A DNA stretch of 64,000 nt. Origin: Axinella damicornis (Eukaryota > Porifera > Demospongiae > Axinellida > Axinellidae). Where the stretch lies: the NCBI GenBank assembly GCA_963931865.1, contig OZ007511.1:8426344-8490343 (forward strand). The letters run 5' to 3'. Of this stretch, positions 1 through 10,561 are shown piece by piece. Within the stretch, counting starts at the first letter, position 1; each line of letters opens with the position of its first letter. The notes beneath the pieces were generated by a model, which saw only the letters and a list, made by a program, of their open reading frames with translations, was not told the DNA's origin and did no database searches. Both the position numbers and the translations under genes were made by a program.

Positions 1-132
1 TATCTTTCCTCATGAGCATGATGTCAAGGGTAGAAAGAATTCAACTCAATTGAACGTGGGTGCACTGGGGCTCAGAACAGCCAAGGCAACAACACAATGT
101 GCCCTTTGCCAGCCTCTGCATGTTGCTTATCA

Positions 133-727
133 ACCAGCATGAAGCATGAGTGGTACAGATCGGCACCCTTCTTAGTCTCGGAACTATAATACCCTTCGCA
201 CGGGGAGGAGGAAGGGTCTGGGCACGTGCCTACAATTGAGTTGTCCTCACGGAATGCTGATCAACTGCAATACCACACATACAATCACAGTCGACTTGCT
301 TGTTGTTTTTCTCAACTTTTGTCAGGTACTCGCAGGTAATGCGGTACAGCACAGCGATTTGCCGTGTCTAGTCACTGGCAACACTGAAAGCCCAGAGAAA
401 AATCATTTCCCTGATGTCATTCGCAATCAATGATTCAGATTTGTTACGTCAACATTCCAGCCTGGGGACAGCTCGAATGCAAGATGGTGCCCAGACCCTT
501 CCTCCTCCCCGTGCGAAGGGTCTGGTTCTGAGACTACACCCTCCCTACCACACCTCCACTACCACCATAACAACAGTACACACAGGTACAGGAAATAAAG
601 GACATATAGTTATATCATGTTCCTGGAATGGGTTACTTACCCAATTAGATTCCAAATGCACTATTAATTCCAGAACTTGTTCCAGCCATGAAAATCCAAG
701 CACGTGTACATACGTGTAAATTACGTA
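133..727 (+). repeat. Dispersed segment copy 1, first part
   Basis: The sequence around the inner inverted-repeat element (173-536) matches 16805-17437: the same flanks before the element, then a stretch ending in aaattacgtaa. The match resumes at 8292, 9729 and 10112, so copy 1 was split by later insertions. Bases 1-132 have no recognisable feature. Confidence 0.75.
173..536. mobile_element. TAGTCTCGG-type non-autonomous DNA element
   Basis: The ends are inverted copies of TAGTCTCGGAAC followed by a hairpin (cagaccctt...aagggtctgg) with a cacgggg loop. The flanks 164-172 (cacccttct) and 537-545 (caccctccc) agree at 7 of 9 positions, consistent with a decayed 9-bp target-site duplication. 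A sister copy lies at 16840-17210 in the same target. There is no coding capacity. Confidence 0.8.
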
Positions 728-995
728 ACTTACATGAGATGAATAGATGAATTTTAATGACTTGCAGAGGCCCAAGGTGGCCCATCAGTCAGTAGCTACA
801 TATATATATATAGAAAATGACAGACAAGTATAAGGACTAAATGACAAAAATGAAGGATTTATATGCCGGTAAAACACATTCTGCACGAAAAGCATTCTGA
901 TATAAACCAAGCTAGCTTCCGAATAACGTTGGTGTTGGTGGTGGTGAACATAAATAACATCTTCTCTTGTTCTGATAATTCTAGAAAAGCAGGGT

Positions 996-1135
996 TGTAG
1001 CGGACGAGATATACGGACTACACTATAGATAGTATACGGAGAACCTCATGACCTTTGTGACTATAAATAGACATATTCCATGTGTATTGTACAGTTGTTT
1101 GTCGTGCAAAAGGAGAGTTGATTCCTGTTGCTACA
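996..1135 (+). repeat. 5' LTR (140 bp)
   Basis: Same sequence as 4975-5114. It contains ctataaatag (about 1060-1070), a likely TATA box for transcription of the element. Very short for an LTR. Confidence 0.92.
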
Positions 1136-1137
1136 GT

Positions 1138-1153
1138 GGTGACCCCGACGCCA
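1138..1153 (+). other. Primer-binding site, tRNA-Trp type
   Basis: Two bases after the 5' LTR, tggtgaccccgacg complements the usual 3' end of animal tRNA-Trp (known for CsRn1 elements). The match weakens after 14 bases. Confidence 0.65.
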
Positions 1154-1167
1154 AAGAACGTTAATTC

Positions 1168-1839
1168 ATGGCAGAAGAACACGCAGTCTCTCTCAAGCTG
1201 CCGACCTTCTGGACCTCCCAGCCAGAGGTCTGGTTTGCACAAGCCGAAGCGCAGTTCAACCTCCGTGGGATTACGACGGATGACACCAAGTACTTCTACG
1301 TCCTCGCAGCCCTCGACCAGCAGACAGCGACACGGTTGTTGGACCTCATTAGCCAACCCCCGGCCGACAACAAGTACCGAACGCTGAAGGACCGGCTCAT
1401 AAGCACATTCGGCCTCAGCAAATACGAGCGAGCTTCCCGCCTACTCCACTTCCGCCCGCTAGGCGACTCTAAACCCTCGGCCTTGATGGACGAAATGTTA
1501 GCGCTCCTGGGCGACCACCCTCCCTGTCTGCTTTTCGAGCAACTTTTCCTAGAGCGACTTCCCGAGGACATCCGCATTCAGCTTGTCGACTCCAAGATGG
1601 ACGACCACCGTCAGCTAGCCAAACGCGCCGACGCTCTTTGGTCAAGCCGGAATATGGAGTCCAACACCAATGCCGTGCAGCGTAGACCGCCTGCTAGACA
1701 GCAGCAAACGAAATCTAAAGCTCCCGTTCCCTCTACAGACAACCGGTTGTGCTATTACCATCGCACATTTGGAGAAGCAGCTCGGCAATGTAGACAACCA
1801 TGCACCTGGTCGGGAAACGAGAAGGCCGGTCGCCAGTAG
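1168..1839 (+). CDS. gag: gag polyprotein of the CsRn1-like element
   Basis: A 223-residue capsid/nucleocapsid frame starting at ATG 1168, 32 bp after the 5' LTR. The N-terminal part reads as a retrotransposon capsid ([17 protein letters not shown], then [10 protein letters not shown]). Near the C-terminus is a zinc-binding pattern C-x2-H-x9-C-x3-C, typical of CsRn1-clade gag and unlike the CCHC knuckle of most gypsy elements. The frame overlaps pol by 40 bp, with pol in the -1 frame, so pol is probably made by ribosomal frameshifting. No stops or frame breaks are seen. Confidence 0.9.
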   Translation: MAEEHAVSLKLPTFWTSQPEVWFAQAEAQFNLRGITTDDTKYFYVLAALDQQTATRLLDLISQPPADNKYRTLKDRLISTFGLSKYERASRLLHFRPLGDSKPSALMDEMLALLGDHPPCLLFEQLFLERLPEDIRIQLVDSKMDDHRQLAKRADALWSSRNMESNTNAVQRRPPARQQQTKSKAPVPSTDNRLCYYHRTFGEAARQCRQPCTWSGNEKAGRQ

Positions 1840-4800
1840 TGGCCTCGGCGGCCGGCCGTAATAATGGCCTCCTTTTTCTCTGTGACAATGTCTCTAAGCG
1901 ACAGTTTCTTGTCGACACTGGGGCAGAGGTCAGTGTTCTACCCGCTACTGGACTGGACACGCGCACGAGCCAACCCGGACCACCGTTGCTGGCAGCCAAC
2001 GGTAGCTCAATCAGGACATATGGAACGCGCACACTCTCTCTTCACTTCGCCTCCAACACATACCAGTGGGATTTCGTCATTGCTGATGTGTCACGCCCCT
2101 TACTAGGAGCTGATTTCCTGCGCTCCAACTCCCTGTTGGTTGACCTCAAAGGCAGACGACTCGTGGATGCAGCAACCTACCACTCTGTTCCACTTCACTC
2201 TAGCAGAATTTCTGCTCCTCACCTTGACGCTATCTCCAGTTCCACCGACCAGTACGACTCGCTGCTCGCAGAGTTTCCAGACATCACGACACCCAATTTC
2301 GTCCAGTCACCCACCAAGCATGGCATAGAGCACTTCATCCCCACTAAGGGACCGCCTGTCCATGCCCGAGCCCGCCGCTTACCTCCTGACAAGTTAGCAG
2401 CCGCTAAATCCGAGTTTGACAGCATGGAGGCCATGGGCATTATACGCAGGTCATCCAGTTCCTGGGCATCACCGTTACACATGGTACCGAAAGCTTCTGG
2501 GGGTTGGCGTCCTTGTGGAGACTACAGGCGCCTCAACGATGCCACAGTGCCAGACAGGTACCCAGTACCTCACATACAAGATTTCTCTGCTCACCTCGCC
2601 GGTATGAAGGTATTCTCCAAAATTGACCTGGTTCGAGGCTACCACCAGATCCCTGTGGCCACTGAGGATATTCCCAAAACTGCCATCATCACCCCTTTCG
2701 GGCTATACGAGTTTCTCAGGATGCCATTCGGTCTGAAGAACGCTGCTCAAGCTTTCCAGCGCCTGATGGATACTGTCTGTCATGGTTTGGACTTCGCTTT
2801 TGTCTACATTGATGACATCTTGGTGGCTAGCAAGGATGTTGAGACACACAAACAACACCTTCGTCTGCTGTTCCAGCGACTTCAAGAGTACGGCCTGGTC
2901 ATCAATGTCTCCAAGAGCCAGTTCGGTTGCGACACCATCGACTTTCTCGGCCACCGCATCACTCACACTGGTATCATGCCATTGCCGGACAAGGTGGACG
3001 CTGTGACACGCTTCCAGCAACCTTCCTCTGTCAAAAGCTTACAGGAATTTGTAGGCATGGTCAACTTCTACCGTAGATTTATCCCATCTGCCGCACAGTT
3101 GATGTTGCCACTCTTTGAAGCATTGACAGACAAGCCCAAGACACTGCTGGTTTGGAATGAGGTAATGGTGAAAGCCTTTCAAGACACCAAGGAGGCATTG
3201 GCAGAAGCAACACTACTTACACACCCTCATCACAATGCACCGATCTCGCTCACTGCAGATGCGTCAGACCAGGCAGTAGGTGCTGTTCTCCAGCAGTTCG
3301 TGAATGGTGTTTGGGTACCCCTAGCCTTCTTTAGCAAGAAGCTGCGACCACCAGAGAGGAAGTACAGTGCGTTCGATCGTGAACTGCTTGCTCTCTACCT
3401 GGGTATACGGCATTTCCGATACTTCCTTGAGGGTCGACATTTCACGGCTTTCACCGACCACAAACCCCTCACATTCTGCATGTCTAAAACTTCAGAAGCA
3501 TGGTCAAGCCGTCAGCAACGCCAACTCTCTTACATCTCTGAGTTTACAACAGACATCCAACATGTACGAGGGAAGGACAACTCGGTCGCTGACACATTGT
3601 CAAGAGCCACCATTGCCGATGTGCAACTGGGAATTGACTACAGTGCCATGGCCGTGGCCCAACAACAGGATGCTGAGGTGCAAGCCTATCGTACTGCCAC
3701 CTCAAGTTTGCAACTAAGGGACATCCCTTTCGGAACACAAGGTATTACACTCCTGTGCGATATGTCTACTGGCCATGCTAGACCAATTGTACCTGCTGGT
3801 TGGAGACGCCAAGTTTTCGATTTGATCCACGGCCTGTCTCACCCCTCAGTACGTGCTACAAGGAAACTTGTTGCTGCAAAATTTGTGTGGAATGGTCTGC
3901 AAAAGCAAATAGGGATCTGGGCCAAACAGTGCATTGCTTGCCAGTCCTCCAAGATCCAAACACACATCAGAGCTCCACTCGAGAAGTTCAGCGTTCCACA
4001 ACGCCGATTTGACCACATTCATGTGGATCTTGTGGGGCCACTGCCACCTTCCAATGGTTTCACACACCTTCTCACAGTGGTTGATCGATTCTCTCGCTGG
4101 CCTGAGGCTATTCCCCTCAATGACACAACTGCCACCAGTTGTGCACAAGCCCTAGTCTCCCACTGGATTGCCCGTTTCGGCATCCCCATCGACATATCAT
4201 CCGACAGAGGACCCCAGTTCACCTCACAACTATGGAATGCAATTGCCCAGTTGTTGGGCACCCAGCTCCACCACACCACAGCCTACCACCCTCAGTCTAA
4301 TGGCCTGGTGGAGAGGTTTCACTGCCACCTGAAGTCTGCCTTAAGGGCACGCCTCACGGGTCCCAGTTGGACACGAGAGCTACCTTGGGTACTGTTAGGT
4401 ATCAGGACAGCACCAAAGGAAGATTTGGGATGCTCCTCAGCGGAAATGGTGTACGGCACTCCACTTACAGTACCTGGAGATTTCGTATCCAGCCACAACA
4501 TATACTCTGACAACAATCTCCGACTTCAGCATCTACGGGATCAAGTAGGCTCATTGGTTCCCGTCCCAACCTCTCAACATGGTGTTGCACCTACCTCAGT
4601 ACCCCGCGACCTGCAGCAAGCTCAATTTGTTTTCATTCGTCGTGATGGTCATCGTACACCCCTCCAACGTCCCTATGTAGGCCCCTTCAAGGTCTTCCAG
4701 CCAGGTCCCAAAACTTTTCAAATCGATATTGGAGGAAAGATTGAGATCATTTCGGTTGACAGACTCAAGCCTGCTCACATGGATCCAGAGCACCCAGCCC

Positions 4801-4979
4801 AAGTCGCAAAGCCAAGACCTCGTGGACGACCCCCAAAGAACCCTCAACCCTCACCTACAACTACGACCCAACGCCAATCCCGAGACAAACCCAATGCTTT
4901 ACAGCCAAAGCACACCCGTTCAGGTCGTCAAGTCAAGATTCCACAACGGTACATCTCGGTTCTGGGGGGAGTGGTGTAG
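1800..4979 (+). CDS. pol: pol polyprotein (protease, RT, RNase H, integrase)
   Basis: A 1059-residue open frame. Domains in order: aspartic protease with DTG at residues 39-41 and LLGADF downstream; reverse transcriptase with YIDD at about 336-339; RNase H with TADAS near 485 and TDHKPL downstream; integrase H2C2 zinc finger (HGLSHPSV...CIAC) near 677-715; DDE core with VDLVGP near 741, SDRGPQF near 801 and GLVERFH near 836; a GPF (GPY/F) motif near 960. The tail is basic and carries no clear chromodomain. The stop codon lies inside the 3' LTR, so the polypurine tract is within the coding sequence. All catalytic motifs look intact. Confidence 0.94.
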   Translation: MHLVGKREGRSPVVASAAGRNNGLLFLCDNVSKRQFLVDTGAEVSVLPATGLDTRTSQPGPPLLAANGSSIRTYGTRTLSLHFASNTYQWDFVIADVSRPLLGADFLRSNSLLVDLKGRRLVDAATYHSVPLHSSRISAPHLDAISSSTDQYDSLLAEFPDITTPNFVQSPTKHGIEHFIPTKGPPVHARARRLPPDKLAAAKSEFDSMEAMGIIRRSSSSWASPLHMVPKASGGWRPCGDYRRLNDATVPDRYPVPHIQDFSAHLAGMKVFSKIDLVRGYHQIPVATEDIPKTAIITPFGLYEFLRMPFGLKNAAQAFQRLMDTVCHGLDFAFVYIDDILVASKDVETHKQHLRLLFQRLQEYGLVINVSKSQFGCDTIDFLGHRITHTGIMPLPDKVDAVTRFQQPSSVKSLQEFVGMVNFYRRFIPSAAQLMLPLFEALTDKPKTLLVWNEVMVKAFQDTKEALAEATLLTHPHHNAPISLTADASDQAVGAVLQQFVNGVWVPLAFFSKKLRPPERKYSAFDRELLALYLGIRHFRYFLEGRHFTAFTDHKPLTFCMSKTSEAWSSRQQRQLSYISEFTTDIQHVRGKDNSVADTLSRATIADVQLGIDYSAMAVAQQQDAEVQAYRTATSSLQLRDIPFGTQGITLLCDMSTGHARPIVPAGWRRQVFDLIHGLSHPSVRATRKLVAAKFVWNGLQKQIGIWAKQCIACQSSKIQTHIRAPLEKFSVPQRRFDHIHVDLVGPLPPSNGFTHLLTVVDRFSRWPEAIPLNDTTATSCAQALVSHWIARFGIPIDISSDRGPQFTSQLWNAIAQLLGTQLHHTTAYHPQSNGLVERFHCHLKSALRARLTGPSWTRELPWVLLGIRTAPKEDLGCSSAEMVYGTPLTVPGDFVSSHNIYSDNNLRLQHLRDQVGSLVPVPTSQHGVAPTSVPRDLQQAQFVFIRRDGHRTPLQRPYVGPFKVFQPGPKTFQIDIGGKIEIISVDRLKPAHMDPEHPAQVAKPRPRGRPPKNPQPSPTTTTQRQSRDKPNALQPKHTRSGRQVKIPQRYISVLGGVV
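4963..4974 (+). other. Polypurine tract
   Basis: A purine-rich stretch (tggggggagtgg) directly before the 3' LTR, the usual plus-strand primer. It overlaps the end of pol. Confidence 0.75.
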
Positions 4980-5114
4980 CGGACGAGATATACGGACTAC
5001 ACTATAGATAGTATACGGAGAACCTCATGACCTTTGTGACTATAAATAGACATATTCCATGTGTATTGTACAGTTGTTTGTCGTGCAAAAGGAGAGTTGA
5101 TTCCTGTTGCTACA
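4975..5114 (+). repeat. 3' LTR (140 bp)
   Basis: Matches the 5' LTR with no difference seen by eye. Followed by gggt, the right copy of the 4-bp target duplication. Confidence 0.92.
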
Positions 5115-6933
5115 GGGTTGTCTTTTGAAGCAGCTTTGTACAAAATATCTCTGTTGCCCTGTGTGATCCTGCAGCCTGTTAAAAAATGTTTCTCGTCGTC
5201 CACCATTCCACTGTTACAGTATAGACATATTCGTTGCTCTGCTGGAATTTGAGGTCTTTTATATCTCCCAGTTTCTATCCTTAGGTTGTGGCAGCTCACT
5301 CTCAGTCTACACATAGCAATTCGATGTCTTCTATTTGTCACCACAGACAAGTAATCCTCCCATCCAAAATTGAATTTGAATGTTCGATAGGTGCGCAGCT
5401 TGTTTCCCCCAACTGTCCTTTCATCGTTCCAAAGATCGGCATACCATTTACACACAAATGTATCTTCCATTTTCTTTTGGATAAGGTGCAGAGAGCTCCC
5501 TATGTCCACAACCCCATAGGTCTGTAGCAGACGCCGTACACCACTGGCCCAGGATGTTTGCAATTGCTTGGATGCTGTTAGGGCTTCCTTTACCAAGCTA
5601 GGCACTTCTCCATGCAATCTATTCCAGAACTTCATGACACAATACTGTGTTCTAATCCAGAGTGGGAGTCATCCAGTCTCTCCATACACTGCATTGTTTG
5701 TTGCTGTGAAAGGCAGCCCCAGCATTTTCTTACAATATTTGAGCACTGTCCTTTCCATTATAAGGAATTCTCTCAGACCCCAGATTTCACTTCCATATTC
5801 CAATACTGGTTGCACCAGTGCAGTAAACAGTGAGCGTAGAGTGTCACACGAAAACCCTCCACATTCCCTAGACATAACAAATATCATATTCATAACTTTC
5901 AATGCACTCTTGCTCAACGCCTCAGTAGCTTCATTAAACATTCCATTCTGGTGAAAGATGATTCCCAAGTACCGATATGATGTAACTTGTTCTAGAGGGT
6001 TGTCATTGTAGTACCAGGTCGCAGATGTTTTCCCTACTTGTCCAAATACTAGAATCTTTGTTTTCTTCATGTTAACTGTAAGTTCCCATTTCTCACAGTA
6101 CATGTGGAGCACATTCAATGCAGACTGTAGTTTCTCTGGGGTATCGGCCAGTAGAGCCAGGTCGTCTGCAAACATTAATCCTGGTATTTGTCTGCTTTCA
6201 AGCCTTGGACCATGGTCCTGCTGGTGCAATTCTCTCATCAAATCAGCTGTGTATAACGTAAACAGGATTGGGCTTAGGGGGCAGCCTTGTCTAACTCCTT
6301 TATTACATGTGAAGGCCTCCGTAGTTCCATGACTTAGCAGCACCCGTGCATCTGCTTTCAAGTATGCATCTCTAAGGAAGAGCAGTACTTTAGTACTCAT
6401 TCCTAGGGAGTGCAGTTTCTTCCACAATAGATTGTGAACCACTGAATCAAATGCCTTTTGGAAGTCTACAAAGCAACAATATAACTTCCTCTTTTACCCT
6501 TATAGTTTTCCATCAGAGTATTCATGATGAACATTGCATCTGTTGTTCGCCTTACAGCTCGAAAGCCAAATTGTTCTTCTAGGAGGATTCCTAAATCCTC
6601 AGCCCATGTGCTGATCCTTGTCGCTAGTACAGTGAAGAGAATCTTTGACATTACCGGCAATAATGTTATTACCCTGTAGTTATTTGCATCTCTGTGATCT
6701 CCCGACTTAGGCACTGGGACAATCGCCCCCTTGCACCATTGGAGTGGGATGCTGCCATGATCTAGACACTTGTTCCACAGTTCCACCAGCACTGTCAAGC
6801 ATTGTAGGGGCAGAGATTTGTATATCTCAATCACCATACCATCCAGACCTGGTGCCTTACCAGATTTCAGATGACAAATTGCTTCTACTACTTCCTCCAC
6901 AGATATAGGACAGTCTAGACTGTTTACAAGCAC
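5115..6933 (-). pseudogene. LINE reverse transcriptase and C-terminal domain, frame-broken
   Basis: Block one (6466-6933) has the RT N-terminal region with SGKAPGLDG, VPVPKSGD and FGFR motifs. Block two (5669-6442) has KGVRQGCPLSP and the catalytic FADD box. Block three (5115-5635) has a C-terminal region (IETGRY, then C-x2-C...H-x4-C) typical of animal LINEs. Frame changes near 6450-6466 and 5650 break the polyprotein. The final about 45 codons lie beyond the LTR insertion at 859-995 and follow in frame once one copy of the 4-bp duplication is removed. The clade was not resolved. Confidence 0.85.
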
Positions 6934-6996
6934 TTCTGGTAAGGGATTGTTGTCCTCCGCTGTCTGCTGTACTTCATGTAAACTCTTAAAATGCTC

Positions 6997-8076
6997 TTAC
7001 CATTCAGAACTAGGAATTTGACGTGTTAAATCTGCTCTCCTTTTGCATCTTTTTTGGTTTATTCTCCTCCAAAACTCCTTGCTGTTGGTTCTACTCAATA
7101 CTGAGAGCATGGCATTTAGAGTGTCAATATCTTCACGTTTCTTCCTTCTTGTGATCTTTTTGAATTGCCTCCTCGACTCAAAAAAGTTCTTTTTTAAAAC
7201 TGGGTTACTCATATCATTCTTCCAAGCTTTCAGTGCATCATTGGTAATACGCTTTTGTTGCTTGCACTCATCATCAAACCATTTATTTGCAGGCCTTCTA
7301 CCTCGTCGATGGATGCCCTCTGTGCGCCTCTGCAGTACACCAGTATCTATTCCAACTTTTATCAAAAACTCTTCAACTGCACTGGCACCCTCCTGTACGT
7401 CCTGGTTTCTCACCATATCTTGCATCTGTGCTATCATGGTTGGCTTGCTGAGCTCTGAGGCCATAGATTCCATTCTGTTTGTATTCAATCTAAACCTGCA
7501 ACGGTTTGAGGTCTCCTCCACTGTTACATTTCCAGATCGGCATTGGGATTCAGTTGTTATGTTGCATTGTATTGTATAATGTAGTGGGCAGTGGTCTGAG
7601 AAAGGCAGGAGGTCTTGAACTTCAAAGGATAGTATGCTCTCTAACATAGCACGTTCTGCAAGTACATAACTGTTCCCACTATTGGACATGTACGTGAAGT
7701 TACCAACTCCTTTGTCTCTTCCCAACCTTCCATTCACAAGCCTCAACCCAGTTGCTATGCAAGCATCTATAAGCATTTGTCCACAAGCGTTTATTGTACA
7801 ATCCATTGATGCACGAGGCATACTTGACATATTTACATCCACAGAGTAGCCTTCTGGTAAAGGGACATGGTCAATTGTATCCATTGTTATCCAATCTTGT
7901 TGATTTCCTGTACGGGCATTCAGATCACCCATCACAATGACCTTCCCATTGAGTTGCATATATGATATCTCACTCTGGAGGGCTCCCCACATTTTCTGTG
8001 TTTGTAATGGCCTGCTTGAACCCAATGGCGGAATATACCACACACCCAAGTATATACATGTATAAGGTAATGGAAG
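6997..8076 (-). pseudogene. LINE apurinic endonuclease domain, 5'-truncated
   Basis: This minus-strand frame contains GVWYIPPL, VMGDLNART (the catalytic GDLN box) and SDHCPLHY (the terminal SDH motif) of APE-type LINE endonucleases, then a basic linker to the RT. The N-terminal part with the first catalytic residues is absent because the frame ends at the inverted-repeat element starting at 8077. The linker to the RT block at 6933 is out of frame. Confidence 0.82.
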
Positions 8077-8273
8077 GGGTTTCCAGACAGTCTTTTAATT
8101 CCGGACACGGCATTCATGCCCCTCACATTTCGCTCCGTTTGCCGAATTATGGTAAGTGCGCATGCATACCCTACCTTCGAACTTTCCAACGCTGTGCAGT
8201 TGTTGGCAAAAACTGCTTCTAGAGAGCAATAGCAGGGGCCGTGTCCGAAAATCCCCTACTGTCTGGAAACCCC
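8077..8273. mobile_element. Short inverted-repeat element (about 197 bp)
   Basis: The ends ggggtttccagacagt and actgtctggaaacccc are inverted copies, and gacacggc recurs inverted inside. It abuts the broken 5' end of the LINE endonuclease. No clear target duplication was found. The 18 bases 8274-8291 are unexplained. Confidence 0.7.
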
Positions 8274-8291
8274 CGATATCGATGGCAATTG

Positions 8292-8594
8292 CCAATGGGA
8301 AGTCCCTCTATCATAGAATCTACGTCGAGTTTATACCGCTATGCATGTTGCTGGACCCAGGGAGCCATGGGACGCGGCCAGGGAGCCAGGGACGCGAACA
8401 GGGAGCCAGGGACGCGGCCAGGGAGCCAGGGACGCGAACAGGGAGCCAGGGACGCGGACCGTGAGGGAGTCAGGGACGCCGCGGGCAAATTATCAGGGCC
8501 AGAAATGAAGCATGATTGTCCCAAAAGGTGGAAGCTGTTAATGATCAGGCAAGGGTAGGCACTCCTATGACGGAAGGGGCACACATATAATTAT
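8292..8594 (+). repeat. Dispersed segment copy 1, second part, with minisatellite
   Basis: Matches 17438-17757 from gggaagtccctc through to the cctatgacgg and gcacacata motifs. It contains a tandem array (about 8356-8480) of an 18-20-bp unit ending in gggagccagggacgcg. The paralog at 17513-17600 has fewer units. Translations across it are low complexity. Confidence 0.8.
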
Positions 8595-8906
8595 TAGTCT
8601 CGCGGGGCCAGACCCACACGGAAGGGAGGGTCTGGTCCAGTTACAATGACACTCTTGTTCTGCGCAGTCAGCACAGACCGTTCTTCAAGTACCTGTTAAC
8701 CGCTACTGTTTTGATTGTTATGTAACTCGACTTGCATAGGACAAGGTGTGAACTGTGAATAATCTTACAGATCAGATTTGTAGTATTAATTATGCAGCTT
8801 GATTGCATACCAAATTCCCAGAAACCTTCTGGGGTGTCAAGAACAAATTGCTAATTGCCACTTGACCAGACCCTCCCTTCCGTGTGGGTCTGGCCCCGCG
8901 AGACTA
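8595..8906. mobile_element. TAGTCTCG-type element with perfect 9-bp TSD
   Basis: 312 bp with TIRs of about 45 bp beginning tagtctcgcggggccagacc. Each TIR carries the internal ccagaccc...gggtctgg hairpin. The flanks 8586-8594 and 8907-8915 are both tataattat. No coding sequence. Confidence 0.93.
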
Positions 8907-8920
8907 TATAATTATAGACT

Positions 8921-9728
8921 CAGTGCAGTTAAGGCTGGCTGAACTTTTTTTTGGTAGCTGAAGAAATGTGCATGGACACTATTTGAAAGCATTGTGCTCA
9001 CCAACAACTACATCATGAGGTCAAGTTGATACATTATTCCTATTCAGTATGGTCTAAAATGTTAACCGCAAGTACCTCGTTTCCATAGCAACGACCCCGC
9101 CCACCGGAAAATGGCGGAATACATTGCAATTCGTATGCACCTGTTTCTGGAAATGCGGAAGGGAAACACCTAGTAGACTGCACCAGTCTTGGCATTGTTT
9201 GAAAGCTTGTCAGCTAAAGAAAACAAGCGTGCCTGGAAACTGCGTACAGCATCTTCCATGAACTGAGTAAAAGCCAAAGTGTCTCAATATTGGGGCTGAA
9301 ACAGGTAAACACTTACGTATTACAGCTTGCCGTGGATTATACGGTGTAGGTAGTCGCTGTTTCCAGGCAGGTACCGCTAGAGTAGTTGTTGCAGAGATGT
9401 TTCGGAAAATTTCAGCTCCTACAAGTCTTATTCTCCCTTCCGCAAAAACGCTACAGCGAGACACGTCTCTGCTAGCCGGCCATTCCGTGCGGCTCGTTTA
9501 TTAATCAAATTATGAAGCCACTTGCTGTGCTGGCCAATAGTACACTAATGAGGTCAATTGCAAACGCGGAACTTCTTCGCGTAAGGCGCAAGGCTTCTAT
9601 TAGACTGAGAATGTAATTATGTGGTTTGGTAATTCGATAAATCAGAGGCGCGCGCGGAGGCGTGCGCTGTACATGCCACACTTGTGCAGATTCGCCTAAA
9701 GAAAACTCAGCCAGCCTTAGCTGCACTG
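8921..9728. mobile_element. hAT-like non-autonomous element (about 0.8 kb)
   Basis: The ends cagtgcagttaaggctggct and agccagccttagctgcactg are inverted copies with CAGTG termini, as in many hAT elements. The paralogous segment at 17757-17775 lacks this insertion. The 8-bp duplication is not clear. The interior (9090-9480) has no recognised gene. Confidence 0.6.
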
Positions 9729-9820
9729 AGGAGTGCAGCAAGGTATATCTCAAGAGTGTAACACTGAATGGTGTACAAAGAGTTTAGCCCCATCCCCGTG
9801 ACTGACTTTGTGCGTAGACG
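9729..9820 (+). repeat. Dispersed segment copy 1, third part
   Basis: Matches about 17768-17862 (gcaaggtata..., agcccca, ccccgtgactgac, gcgtagacg). It continues after the next inserted element. Confidence 0.7.
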
Positions 9821-10111
9821 TAGTCTCGGTACCAGACTATTCGTGCACTGCGGAATATTCTGGAAGACTGCCCATACGTGAGTGGTTCTGACACCCACCC
9901 CAAAAGGGGCGGCCGATAAGTAGATATGAACCACAGCAGCTCCATATATGGCATGTTTACGTGTTATGTATACAGCTAGTGTGTAGTTTACTTAACGCCT
10001 TGGAATTAATATGGAAGCGCTGTGGTTTGGATTCTTGGTGTCAGAACTACTCTTATATGGGCAGTCTTCCAGACTATTCCGCCATGCGCGAATAGTCTGA
10101 TACCGAGACTA
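9821..10111. mobile_element. Short derivative of the DUF6589/RecQ transposon family
   Basis: 291 bp whose ends begin tagtctcggtaccagactat and continue through gactgccc, a gtggttctg motif and a caccccaaaagggg palindrome. This is the same order as the TIRs of the 7.2-kb element at 25072-32291. The flanks gcgtagacg and acgtacaag agree at 6 of 9 positions. The homologous site at 17850 is unoccupied. Confidence 0.85.
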
Positions 10112-10237
10112 ACGTACAAGTATCGTGACAGTTTGCTCGACTAACGCACCCACGTATGGAGCCACAGAGTTGGGGACAAGAACGGCAAATACATAATAGC
10201 TACTAGAACAGGATTGCAAGTATGTGCATGACGAGCA
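10112..10237 (+). repeat. Dispersed segment copy 1, last part
   Basis: Matches about 17938-18045, including cccacgtatggagccacaga and a gaacaggattgcaagtatgt stretch. 10238-10419 shows nothing recognisable. Confidence 0.7.
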
Positions 10238-10419
10238 CGGGAGAAAGTATATTCTGGCAGAGCAGCACTAGCCCTCACACAAGCATATTCATACAAATTC
10301 GTTCTCACACCAACCTGATTCCATGTACTGAAAAGGAGATCTAGAATGGGTGAAGTGGAACTACGTACATCAGATGTACTTCTGTAGCTATGTGGACAGT
10401 CTGCATGTGCCTAGCCTCT

Positions 10420-10520
10420 TAGCCTCGTTCCCAGATCTTCACCACTCTTCCGCATCCATGTATTATTTTCAACGCAAACTGAGGAACAGAAAGAATGGGG
10501 TAGGCTTGGGAACGAGGCTA
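10420..10520. mobile_element. TAGCCTCG-type short element
   Basis: 101 bp starting tagcctcgttcccaga and ending in the inverted ggcttgggaacgaggcta. The flanks catgtgcctagc and gctaggcacatg are themselves inverted. No clean 9-bp duplication. Confidence 0.65.
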
Positions 10521-10561
10521 GCTGTAGCTAGGCACATGCACTCACAGTCAACGTGTTAGTA

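Larger units (their letters stand above)
996..5114 (+). mobile_element. Complete Ty3/gypsy LTR retrotransposon, CsRn1-like
   Basis: Two 140-bp long terminal repeats (996-1135 and 4975-5114) appear identical, start TG and end CA, and are flanked by a 4-bp duplication gggt (992-995 and 5115-5118). Between them lie a primer-binding site, gag, pol and a polypurine tract. No env-like frame is present. Identical LTRs imply a recent insertion. CsRn1-clade membership is inferred from the tRNA-Trp-type primer site and the gag C-x2-H-x9-C-x3-C pattern, both known traits of that clade. Confidence 0.93.
735..8076 (-). mobile_element. Non-LTR retrotransposon (LINE) with APE endonuclease and RT, interrupted
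   Basis: A minus-strand LINE read from about 8076 down to about 735, split by the LTR element at 996-5114. The pieces in order are an endonuclease C-terminal part, two reverse-transcriptase blocks in different frames, and a cysteine/histidine-rich C-terminal region. The coding frame resumes left of the LTR element and stops at 859. The 3' end has a cattaaaatt motif then a simple-repeat tail near 735. The 3' end and C-terminal domain resemble the LINE piece at 31047-31655. The endonuclease N-terminus is missing at 8076, so the copy is 5'-truncated or cut by the element at 8077. Confidence 0.85.

Noticed and set aside
8356..8480. CRISPR-like array
   Set aside because: Contiguous short tandem units without unique spacers, in a eukaryotic setting: a minisatellite.
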